Source of the DNA: DAIPJH01 sp036770365
GTDB taxonomy: Bacteria > Pseudomonadota > Alphaproteobacteria > Rickettsiales > UBA998
Direction of reading: 5' to 3'
Length of the DNA stretch: 5,063 nt
NCBI GenBank assembly: GCA_036770365.1
Contig: DAIPJH010000022.1
Coordinates: 1 to 5,063, forward strand
Shown here: piece by piece, positions 1 through 5,063 of the stretch
Layout: each line of letters opens with the position of its first letter
How positions within the stretch are numbered: the first letter of the stretch is position 1
Program-made: the position numbers and the translations under genes
Notes under the pieces: model-generated
Seen by the model: only the letters and a program-made list of their open reading frames with translations
The model's database searches: none
What the model was told of the DNA's origin: nothing

Positions 1-83
1 TGCATAATGGTAAATAAGTTGTGAATAATGGATACCTAATTTATTAAAAATTATGGGAAAGTCTATTTATGTCAAGAAGCATC
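1..83 (-). other. AT-rich spacer downstream of the main gene; no strong terminator
   Basis: No GC-rich hairpin followed by a T run is seen after the stop at 84, so transcription may continue into a downstream gene. A perfect TTGACA (minus strand, 75-70) is followed 14 bases later by CATAAT (55-50); each box is good but the spacing is too short for a standard sigma-70 promoter. No open reading frame of note lies here. Confidence 0.4.
9..68 (-). repeat. Duplicated intergenic sequence, copy 2 (after the main gene)
   Basis: Minus-strand landmarks: AAATAGA (68-62), ATTTTTAATAAATTAG (51-36), CCATT (31-27), TTTACC (14-9). The distances from TAG to CCATT (4 bases) and from CCATT to TTTACC (12 bases) are the same as in copy 1. 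In copy 1 the TTTACC block lies 13 bases before a start codon, so a start for a further minus-strand gene would be expected just outside the window on the low side. Confidence 0.5.
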
Positions 84-131
84 TTACTGAATATTGGTGC
101 AGGTGGAGGTTTGATCCAGACTGTCACATTG
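84..131 (-). other. C-terminal cysteine-pair anchor motif
   Basis: The last 15 residues are QCDSLDQTSTCTNIQ, with C1603 and C1612 eight residues apart. In Haemophilus HMW1 a C-terminal cysteine pair of similar spacing forms a disulfide loop that keeps the adhesin tethered in its TpsB transporter. The position at the extreme C-terminus, after a linker and a helical-looking stretch (MLANINKLLEIKQEE), fits the same role. The gene fragment at 5016-5063 ends in an equivalent motif. Disulfide formation and anchoring are inferred. Confidence 0.7.
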
Positions 132-3100
132 ATGAATCACTACGACGTCTTTGGGTGTGATATTTGACGGTGTGATTTCTTGTTTGGGTTCAGCATATGC
201 GGTTTCTTCCTGTTTGATCTCCAACAGTTTGTTGATATTGGCGAGCATCTGATTGCTCATTGTGTGAGGGTGAGCATTCGTATGAGTATCTGGAGCTGTA
301 GGGGTGCTTGGTGTTGGAGCAGGTGTCACGGGAGGAGGTGTTATTGGGGTTGTTGGCGTGGTTGGTGTGTCTGGTAGGCTTGGTGCAGGGGTGCTGCCGC
401 CTGAAGAATGTGTGCTGTTGTCTATGATCGTGCCGATCGCGCCAGAGAGCGTTGCGCTGCTGAGAACATAATTGCTTGCCTTTGTGCCAGCTAATGCGAG
501 TCCTGCAACGTTGATGGTTTTGCCTGCGCCAATGGTTGCGGTGTCGTATGTTCCAGCTAAAGGTGCAACGAGGCTTACGTCATCTGTGTTGTAAATGTTG
601 CTAAGATTGTTATAATTTGCGGTGGTGAGTGTCGCGGTGGTGTTGCCGTCGTAGGCTTTGCTGACCGTGCCTGTGAGGGATGTGGTCAAGGTACGTGCGC
701 TAACATGAAGTGCCGTAGCGTTATTGGCGTAGCTGATGCTGTAACCCAGTGCAGAGGCCAGCGTATCGCTATCATAATCAAGGGCGTAGTTACCAATGTC
801 GTTGCCCGCGGTGTATGCTGTTGTGCCTGTGAGCGTTCCTGTGACCGTATCATGTCCTATATCTTCTGCACGATAGCCCGTGAGTCCATAACCATAGCCC
901 ACGGTGGTCGCATTGTCTCCGTAGGTGATGTTTTGGATGCTAGGGGTTGCAGTCAAAGTAGGGGTGTAGCTGTAAAGTAAGCCGTTGCCTGTTCCAAGTG
1001 CAGGGCATGTTACACCGTAGGTGCAGTTATAGCGGTGGAATCCTTCACTTAAACCACCAATGGTGTTGTCATCAGGGTTATTAGAGTAGATCAACCAACG
1101 TCCAGAAGGGGTGCTGATACCGCCTGTGGTGTTGAAGAAATCATCTGCAGAAATTAACATGATGGGTGTGCCTGATCCTGATGCGGTCAAGGTTTTGCCT
1201 GCGCCGATCGTGATATCTGCACCCGCTCCTGTGGTTGTAACACCGATGGTAGACGCAGATATGGACGGTAGTGTGATCGCGTTGGTAGCATAGAGGACAA
1301 CATGTCCTAGTGTCGTGCTGTTTCCCCATGCGCCTGTGGTCGTGATGGTGTTGGCAGAGGCACTGATATCTGCAACGGTATCCACGGTGCTGGTAAAGTT
1401 TAGGTTTCCTGTGCCAGTGTTAAATACATAATCACCACCTGTGACTATGCCTGTCCATATGTTGCCAATGCTGATATTGCCGTTGCCACTGGTGATGCTG
1501 TTGTGACCAATAGCTGTTGTTTGTCCACCTAAGCCTGTGATGGTGATATCGCCGCCATTACTTTCAATGGTAAGGTTGGGTTCGTAGAGGGCGAGTCCAT
1601 TGCTAAAGTTGATCGCATTACCCGCGGTGGACACGGTTGCGCCATCTGCGTGCCATTCTGCGCCGTATGTTCCAGCAAAGGTAAGGCTTGCATTATCTAG
1701 CCCTGAAATATTGCCGCTGATGCTTTTAACATAGCTACGGAAAGTAACGGGGTCGTACCATGTGGTATCGCCAATTACCATATATGCTCCGCCTGAGGAT
1801 GTGCCAAGTGTGATGCCTGACCAGCCATTTTGGATATAACCAAGTTCTGTGCTATCGAGGTGATAGCTGTTGCCGTCTGAGATGTAGTTATTAAGCCTGA
1901 TCAGTCGATTGATGTTATATGGGTGCAGGGTTAGTACGCCTGTCCCTATCAAATTACCACCAATGACGATATTGTCTGAAATATAGCTTTGGTTGCCCGT
2001 GCCAGAATTGATCGCACCTGTGGTGGTGATGGTATTGCCGCGAGCGTTGACGCTGATATTGCCTGTCGTGGTGATGGTGGGTAGGGTGATGTCACTGAGA
2101 TTGCTTGTTAATGTAATTCTGTTAAGGGCGGTGCTTGTGCCAAGATTGCCTGTATGGCTTATCGAGCCGCCTGTGGCGGTTAGGTTGCGTGTGCCTGAGG
2201 TATCACCGTTCACAGCTCCTAGAGTGATAGCACCTGTTCCACCGACAAGGTTTGCGCTCCCGCCAAGTGTACCAGAGTAGGTGATGCCGCTACTGCTTCC
2301 ATTCATGTAGATGCTACCGCCATTGGTCAGTAGTGGTGCGTTGGTAAGGTTGATCGCACCACCGCCCACACCATCAAAGTTACTGCGCATGGACAAATTG
2401 CTTGTACCTGAAGTGGTGTTGATACCTTTGCCGCTGGTATTAGTGATGTTGCCATCTGCTTGGAGGTAATATACGGAGTTGCTTGAGCCTGATGATTTTT
2501 TGATGTTTTCAGTGAGATTGATATCATTACCAGAATAAATAGATAGGTAGGTGTCACCAAAATTATGGTTGGAATTAAAGGTGACGTCTCCTGTAGTATC
2601 TGAACCAAAGACATAGCTTGTTGCTGTCCATAGGTTGTTTAGATTACCGTTTCGAATAAGTATGTATGGCCATGCTGAGCCTGAAGCACCAACATAAACA
2701 TCCACTCCTGCACTGAGAGGTTTTACGGTGATGGTGTTGCCTGCGTTCCATAGTGTGTTGACACCTGTTTCATAATCCGTGATGAGGGTGATGTTATTGC
2801 CTGCGCTGATGTGTGACCCCCATAAAGGGTCAGATATTCCGCTTGTTAATCCACTGGCAGATGTTCCTGTATCTGTCATATTAACACTGGCATTGGTTGT
2901 GTCTATTGCGGCATTCCAAAGGTTAAGAAAGGCAGAATCTGTGCTGCCACCAATAATTTGACCGCTGAGTGAAATATCACCATTTGTGGATGAAATAGTA
3001 CTGTTATTGATGTTAATGCCATAATCATTTTCGCTTGAAACGCCTGCTCGCCCATTGAGCGTGATTGTGCCAGTACCTGAGTTGGAAATAGCAGCGGAGT

Positions 3101-4934
3101 CAAGGGTAATGCCGTCACTGCCATTGATAAATCCGCCGCCACTTGCACCTTGACCATTGATGATGATGTTGCCGCCGCTTGCGGTCATCTGCATGTTATG
3201 AAAGTAAACCCCTTTTTGATGGCTAATGTTACCGTAGGCATATCCGCTGCCTGCGGTAATAGCACCTGTGCCGCCCCCTATGGTAATGTTGCCGCCGTAT
3301 GTGTTGATGTCGGATTGAACATCAATCGCTCCGAGTTGATTGCCATCATTATCTGCGCGCAAGACAAGGTCGCCACCAGCAAGGTCTATGGCTGCATTGA
3401 CGTAGATATTGTTGGACGCAGAGAGTGTGAGGTCGCCGTTACCTGATGATGTGATGGTGTTGGCAACAGTAATATCGCCATTGCCTGCATGTCCATCCCC
3501 ACCTGTGGTGACGGTAACATGTGTGCCGTTATCGAGTGCCGTCACGATGGTGCTGGTGCTGATGTGGGATGTGCCAACGCTGCCATCTGGGGTAAAGTTA
3601 GAACTGCCGAGCATATTCGCATCTAGCGTATCAATCACGACATCTGCGGGGTCAAGTAACCATTCTCCACTTGCGCCGTGGGGTGCTGACGTGTTGACCA
3701 TACCGTTTAACGTTAGGAGTCCGTGGGAAGAGGTTTCAACTAGTCCGCCATTGCCATTTTCTTTGCCGCCTTTTGCTGAGGCAACACCGTTAAATGCTGT
3801 TTTTTTGTCGGACCAGACAATAACTTTGCCTCCATTGCCTTGGGAGATTGCGTCCGCAGAGATATGGGTGTTTTCGCTAATGGTGGTTGTGTCCGCATGG
3901 AGAAGATTGCCTGCGCCTTGATAATCACCACCAATTTTTATGTTGCCGCCGCCTAAATTGCCGTTGGCCGCTATTAACGTATTGCCTTCAGTCGCAATGT
4001 GTTTGCCTGTGATGGTGATGTCACCTGCTTTGACGCCACTAGCGTCTAACGTTGCATTGGTCAGTGTGGTGGTTGTAGACTCATTACCACCGAGGATAAT
4101 TTTTCCGCCTTGTTCTGTAAGACTGGTGGCGGTAAGGTCGCCTCCAATATGCAGTAGGCTATCGACAATGTTTTTCCCTGTAGTTGCCGTGATCGCAATG
4201 AGTCCGCCGTCTGTTTTTACTGTACCTGTGTTTTTAACGATTTGTTTGCTCACACTATCACTTAGCGTAATATTAATGAGGTTTTTACCTGAGAAATCCA
4301 CCGTGACACCGTCGCCCGATGCCAAATGCACTGTGCCGAGTTTGGCGGTGATGATACCATTGTTTTCTACTGTAGGAGCAACAAGTCCAACGAGTCCTGC
4401 TTCTTTGGCAGTGATTGTTCCATTATTAATGATTTTGGCGTCTTTGTTGCCCGCTTTGTCTAGTACGAGCTTGCCATCTTTGATGTTTAAATGATCGCTG
4501 CTGGCGGTGGTTGTGACTAGACCATTAACATCAACCTTTGATCCTTTGTTAAACAACACGCCATTGGGGTTAATGAGGATAACATTTCCGTTCGCAGTAA
4601 GTGTTCCTGCAATGTTGCTAGGGTTGTTGCTGGTGACGCGGTTGATGGCGGTCGCTTGATTCGACGGTTGCTGAAATTGTGTTGTTTCGTTAGGAGCAAT
4701 ATTAAAACCGCGCCAATCAATAAATGTTTGGGGTGTATTTTGTTTAATGGTTAATATATTGCCTTGTGCGGAAATATTTGCAGAGCCGGAGGTTACTGTG
4801 CCGCCCTCAGGGTTTGCCATGGCGGAAAACGAGAAAAGCGCAGAGAATGCAAGCGATGTCGCCAGATTTGTGCCACTTTTAAGTGTTTTGTGCAAGGTCA
4901 TTTTGTGTGCCATAAAAATAATGTGATGGTTCAC
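84..4934 (-). CDS. HMW/FHA-type two-partner secretion exoprotein (TpsA adhesin)
   Basis: A complete 1616-residue reading frame, numbered here from the GTG at 4934 and ending in TAA at 86-84. Order of parts: signal peptide 1-40 (cleavage expected after SAMA); TPS domain about 41-290 with W74, NRV 98-100 and NPNG 122-125; conserved GG-rich segment ending in WLLDPADVVI (425-434); Gly/Asn/Thr/Ser-rich repetitive shaft about 435-1300; MBG-type module about 1321-1413; YDG-type module about 1414-1502; Pro/Thr linker about 1512-1551; tail with C1603 and C1612. By family knowledge such proteins cross the outer membrane through a TpsB pore and act as fibrous adhesins. The start is uncertain: GTG 4934, ATG 4913 (M8) and ATG 4901 (M12) are in frame and none has a clear Shine-Dalgarno. 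M12 gives the most typical signal peptide (29 residues). No frameshift is seen. No VENN motif or toxin domain is recognised, which argues against CdiA. The ligand is unknown. Confidence 0.93.
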   Translation of the reverse strand: MNHHIIFMAHKMTLHKTLKSGTNLATSLAFSALFSFSAMANPEGGTVTSGSANISAQGNILTIKQNTPQTFIDWRGFNIAPNETTQFQQPSNQATAINRVTSNNPSNIAGTLTANGNVILINPNGVLFNKGSKVDVNGLVTTTASSDHLNIKDGKLVLDKAGNKDAKIINNGTITAKEAGLVGLVAPTVENNGIITAKLGTVHLASGDGVTVDFSGKNLINITLSDSVSKQIVKNTGTVKTDGGLIAITATTGKNIVDSLLHIGGDLTATSLTEQGGKIILGGNESTTTTLTNATLDASGVKAGDITITGKHIATEGNTLIAANGNLGGGNIKIGGDYQGAGNLLHADTTTISENTHISADAISQGNGGKVIVWSDKKTAFNGVASAKGGKENGNGGLVETSSHGLLTLNGMVNTSAPHGASGEWLLDPADVVIDTLDANMLGSSNFTPDGSVGTSHISTSTIVTALDNGTHVTVTTGGDGHAGNGDITVANTITSSGNGDLTLSASNNIYVNAAIDLAGGDLVLRADNDGNQLGAIDVQSDINTYGGNITIGGGTGAITAGSGYAYGNISHQKGVYFHNMQMTASGGNIIINGQGASGGGFINGSDGITLDSAAISNSGTGTITLNGRAGVSSENDYGININNSTISSTNGDISLSGQIIGGSTDSAFLNLWNAAIDTTNASVNMTDTGTSASGLTSGISDPLWGSHISAGNNITLITDYETGVNTLWNAGNTITVKPLSAGVDVYVGASGSAWPYILIRNGNLNNLWTATSYVFGSDTTGDVTFNSNHNFGDTYLSIYSGNDINLTENIKKSSGSSNSVYYLQADGNITNTSGKGINTTSGTSNLSMRSNFDGVGGGAINLTNAPLLTNGGSIYMNGSSSGITYSGTLGGSANLVGGTGAITLGAVNGDTSGTRNLTATGGSISHTGNLGTSTALNRITLTSNLSDITLPTITTTGNISVNARGNTITTTGAINSGTGNQSYISDNIVIGGNLIGTGVLTLHPYNINRLIRLNNYISDGNSYHLDSTELGYIQNGWSGITLGTSSGGAYMVIGDTTWYDPVTFRSYVKSISGNISGLDNASLTFAGTYGAEWHADGATVSTAGNAINFSNGLALYEPNLTIESNGGDITITGLGGQTTAIGHNSITSGNGNISIGNIWTGIVTGGDYVFNTGTGNLNFTSTVDTVADISASANTITTTGAWGNSTTLGHVVLYATNAITLPSISASTIGVTTTGAGADITIGAGKTLTASGSGTPIMLISADDFFNTTGGISTPSGRWLIYSNNPDDNTIGGLSEGFHRYNCTYGVTCPALGTGNGLLYSYTPTLTATPSIQNITYGDNATTVGYGYGLTGYRAEDIGHDTVTGTLTGTTAYTAGNDIGNYALDYDSDTLASALGYSISYANNATALHVSARTLTTSLTGTVSKAYDGNTTATLTTANYNNLSNIYNTDDVSLVAPLAGTYDTATIGAGKTINVAGLALAGTKASNYVLSSATLSGAIGTIIDNSTHSSGGSTPAPSLPDTPTTPTTPITPPPVTPAPTPSTPTAPDTHTNAHPHTMSNQMLANINKLLEIKQEETAYAEPKQEITPSNITPKDVVVIHQCDSLDQTSTCTNIQ
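282..401 (-). other. Pro/Thr-rich linker
   Basis: Residues about 1512-1551 are built almost wholly of Pro, Thr, Ser and Ala (TPTTPTTPITPPPVTPAP is the core), bounded by SSGG before and by a His-containing stretch DTHTNAHPHTM after. It is likely extended and flexible, and may span the TpsB pore or the cell wall-proximal space in an anchored fibre; the role is inference. The DNA is short imperfect repeats of a GGTGT/TGTTGG type on the + strand, so length variation by slippage is possible. Confidence 0.75.
429..974 (-). other. MBG-type and YDG-type extracellular modules
   Basis: Residues about 1321-1413 contain TPSIQNITYGDNATTVGYG followed by GNYALDYDSDTL and GYSISYANNATALHV, the layout of an MBG-type module (ITYGD start, NY before the end). 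Residues about 1414-1502 contain VSKAYDGNTTATL, DDVSLVAPLAGTYD, GAGKTINVAGLALAGTKASNYVL, the layout of a YDG domain (YDG, DDV, GxGK, ASNY). These immunoglobulin-like modules commonly sit just after the line WLIYSNNP...GNGLLYS, which is present here at 1280-1322. They probably form a stalk between the helix and the membrane-proximal linker; the role is inference. Confidence 0.8.
1030..3632 (-). other. Repetitive beta-helix shaft of the adhesin
   Basis: Residues about 435-1302. Composition is dominated by Gly, Asn, Thr, Ser, Ile and Ala in short strand-turn units such as GNGDLTLSASNNI, GGNITIGGGTGAIT and GDISLSGQIIGG, the pattern expected of a right-handed parallel beta-helix. The units are degenerate and I see no exact long DNA repeat. 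N-X-S/T sequons are frequent: I count at least 23 between residues 53 and 880, for example N221, N284, N446, N604 and N714. Residues about 1001-1069, with aromatic-rich text (YHLDSTELGYIQNGWSGI, then TWYDPVTFRSY), resemble a module seen inside other giant FHA-like proteins. Confidence 0.75.
3633..3830 (-). other. Conserved post-TPS segment (GGNGG...WLLDP)
   Basis: Residues about 369-434. It reads GKVIVWSDKKTAFNG, then a Gly-rich turn ending GNGGLVETSSHG (394-405), then GEWLLDPADVVI (423-434). The blocks VIVWSD, GGxVETS and WLLDP recur in HMW-like and many giant FHA-like exoproteins, at the border between the N-terminal secretion region and the adhesive shaft. In HMW1 the N-terminal proregion is removed after secretion. 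Whether this protein is cut near here cannot be told from sequence alone. Confidence 0.7.
4065..4814 (-). other. TPS secretion domain (haemagglutination-activity type)
   Basis: Residues about 41-290. Family hallmarks can be read directly: GTVTSGSANIS near the start, the FIDWRGFNI block around W74, FQQP 87-90, INRV 97-100, SNIAGTL followed by NGNVILINPNGVLF (116-129), then VDVNGLV. In TpsA proteins this domain is the secretion signal bound by the periplasmic POTRA domains of the TpsB partner, and it caps the beta-helix. The NPNG form in place of NPNL is closer to the HMW1 and HxuA branch than to the Bordetella FHA branch; the branch assignment is inference from motif memory. Confidence 0.92.
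4815..4934 (-). other. Signal peptide region of the TpsA protein
   Basis: Residues 1-40. The hydrophobic core LATSLAFSALFSFSA follows a basic stretch (HKTLKSG), and the AMA box before NPEGG is a standard signal peptidase I site. The mature protein would begin NPEGGTV, which is where TPS domains usually start. The long MNKIYR-type extended signal peptide found in many large autotransporters and TpsA proteins is absent. Counted from M12 the peptide is 29 residues, from M8 33, and from the GTG 40. The short length favours one of the two ATG codons. Confidence 0.85.
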
Positions 4935-4942
4935 TATGGCAC
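4907..4942 (-). promoter_or_regulatory. Inverted repeat over the translation start region
   Basis: On the minus strand GTGCCATA (4942-4935) is followed at once by GTGA (4934-4931), ACCA, TCAC (4926-4923), eight AT-rich bases, and TATGGCAC (4914-4907). The 8-bp outer arms and the 4-bp inner arms are perfect complements, so the RNA can fold into a 12-bp stem with a four-base loop and a one-sided eight-base bulge. The GTG start lies in the inner stem and the ATG at 4913 in the outer stem; the ATG at 4901 lies six bases beyond. It could act as a translational control hairpin or as a protein-binding palindrome in DNA. Confidence 0.55.
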
Positions 4943-4947
4943 GAAAA

Positions 4948-5013
4948 GGTAAATATAAGGTTTACAATGGCAGGCTAGTTAATTAAAATTTATAGATAAT
5001 GTTAAATCTATTT
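4948..5013 (-). repeat. Duplicated intergenic sequence, copy 1 (before the main gene)
   Basis: Minus-strand landmarks in order: AAATAGA (5013-5007), AATTTTAATTAACTAG (4990-4975), CCATT (4970-4966), TTTACC (4953-4948). The same landmarks occur in the same order in the spacer after the main gene. From the second landmark to just past the last, the two line up without gaps at about 32 of 51 positions by hand count; a 6-base length difference lies between the first and second landmarks. This suggests duplicated gene-plus-spacer units or a shared control element. Confidence 0.5.
4992..5011. repeat. Short AT-rich inverted repeat after the upstream gene
   Basis: ATAGAT (4992-4997) and ATCTAT (5006-5011) are perfect complements separated by eight bases, with a T run directly after on the + strand and AAATTTT after on the minus strand. 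It begins five bases past the stop of the upstream gene. The stem is only 6 bp and mostly A/T, so it is at best a weak terminator. In the spacer after the main gene the corresponding site lacks the second arm. Confidence 0.3.
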
Positions 5014-5015
5014 TT

Positions 5016-5063
5016 TTATTTTAGTTGTGCGCAAGCTGGAGATTGTTCACCTCCTTCGCATTG
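5016..5063 (-). CDS. 3' end of upstream gene, probable tandem TpsA paralogue (partial)
   Basis: The minus strand from the window edge reads QCEGGEQSPACAQLK and then TAA at 5018-5016. Lined up without gaps against the last 15 residues of the main protein (QCDSLDQTSTCTNIQ), Q1, C2, Q7 and C11 are identical and most other positions are conservative (D/E, D/E, T/S, T/A, T/A, I/L). Both end at the same place relative to the cysteines. The spacer that follows also resembles the one after the main gene. I therefore read it as the C-terminal anchor of a neighbouring TpsA-like gene on the same strand. Only 48 bases are visible, and a second frame here is also open to a stop at 5024-5022 (LAHN end), so the call rests on the motif match. 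Confidence 0.6.
   Translation of the reverse strand, partial: QCEGGEQSPACAQLK

Larger units (their letters stand above)
4935..5015 (-). promoter_or_regulatory. AT-rich spacer upstream of the main gene; no firm promoter
   Basis: This 81-bp stretch lies between the stop of the upstream gene and the GTG at 4934. It must carry the leader of the main gene, unless that is transcribed from further upstream. A TTTAAT hexamer (minus strand, within 4975-4990) could be a -10 box, but the matching -35 is poor. There is no clear Shine-Dalgarno before any of the three candidate starts. The heptad tandem repeats that phase-vary hmw1A and hmw2A promoters in Haemophilus are not present. Confidence 0.35.

Noticed and set aside
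50..75. TTGACA with CATAAT as a promoter for a downstream gene (minus strand)
   Set aside because: The spacer is 14 bases, too short for a normal sigma-70 promoter; an AT-rich spacer gives such matches by chance. Kept only as a remark.
84..600. C-terminal toxin domain of a CdiA-type contact-dependent inhibition protein with a downstream immunity gene
   Set aside because: The C-terminus is MBG and YDG modules, a Pro/Thr linker and a cysteine tail. There is no VENN-like motif and no small immunity gene follows.
708..716. AAGTGCCGT, one mismatch from the Haemophilus uptake signal AAGTGCGGT
   Set aside because: Single inexact copy within the coding region; not evidence for Pasteurellaceae.
1872..1880. 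GCCGTCTGA, one base short of the Neisseria DNA uptake sequence
   Set aside because: It is a single incomplete copy inside coding sequence, with no second copy found; likely chance.
3409..4494. Long + strand reading frames opposite the main gene (for example 3409-3921 and 3940-4494)
   Set aside because: They are antisense to a clearly coding, domain-bearing gene, are rich in Val/Pro/Leu as expected from reading Gly/Asn/Thr repeats backwards, and have no recognisable domain or ribosome site.
4935..5015. Phase-variable simple repeats as found upstream of Haemophilus hmw genes
   Set aside because: No tandem heptads or long mononucleotide tracts beyond a seven-base A/T run are present in the spacer.
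5047..5056. TCACCTCCTT on the + strand, like the 3' end of 16S rRNA, or AAGGAGGTGA on the minus strand as a strong ribosome site
   Set aside because: The flanking bases do not match 16S rRNA. As a ribosome site it would directly abut a GTG opening only a nine-codon frame. It is explained as codons of the upstream gene's tail (EGGE).

Overview
The window is almost entirely one large minus-strand gene (84-4934) for a secreted filamentous adhesin or haemagglutinin, the exoprotein (TpsA) partner of a two-partner secretion system. The organism is therefore a diderm bacterium, most likely a proteobacterium. Nothing in the window fixes the genus: coding DNA is of middling GC, the spacers are very AT-rich, and no series of uptake-signal repeats is present.

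Reading along the minus strand from high to low coordinates: (i) 5063-5016 holds the last 15 codons and stop of another gene, whose C-terminus matches the layout of the main protein's own C-terminus, so it is probably a tandem TpsA paralogue. (ii) 5015-4935 is an 81-bp AT-rich spacer with a weak inverted repeat. (iii) A strong inverted repeat (4907-4942) lies over the candidate start codons of the main gene. (iv) The main gene follows: signal peptide, TPS secretion domain with an NPNG motif, a conserved GGNGG/WLLDP segment, a long Gly/Asn/Thr/Ser-rich beta-helix shaft, MBG- and YDG-type modules, a Pro/Thr-rich linker, and a short tail with a cysteine pair. (v) 83-1 is a second AT-rich spacer that resembles the first over about 50 ungapped positions, so a further unit of the same family may start just outside the window.

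Expected function: Sec export through the signal peptide, recognition of the TPS domain by a TpsB outer-membrane transporter, folding into a beta-helical fibre, and retention at the surface through the C-terminal cysteine loop, as known for Haemophilus HMW1. No TpsB gene and no HMW1C-like glycosyltransferase gene is present here. No toxin domain is recognisable, so the protein reads as an adhesin and not as a CdiA effector.

The main protein is a recognisable family member and not a new system. The points worth following are the apparent tandem array with duplicated spacers, the hairpin over the start, and the four-cysteine layout.
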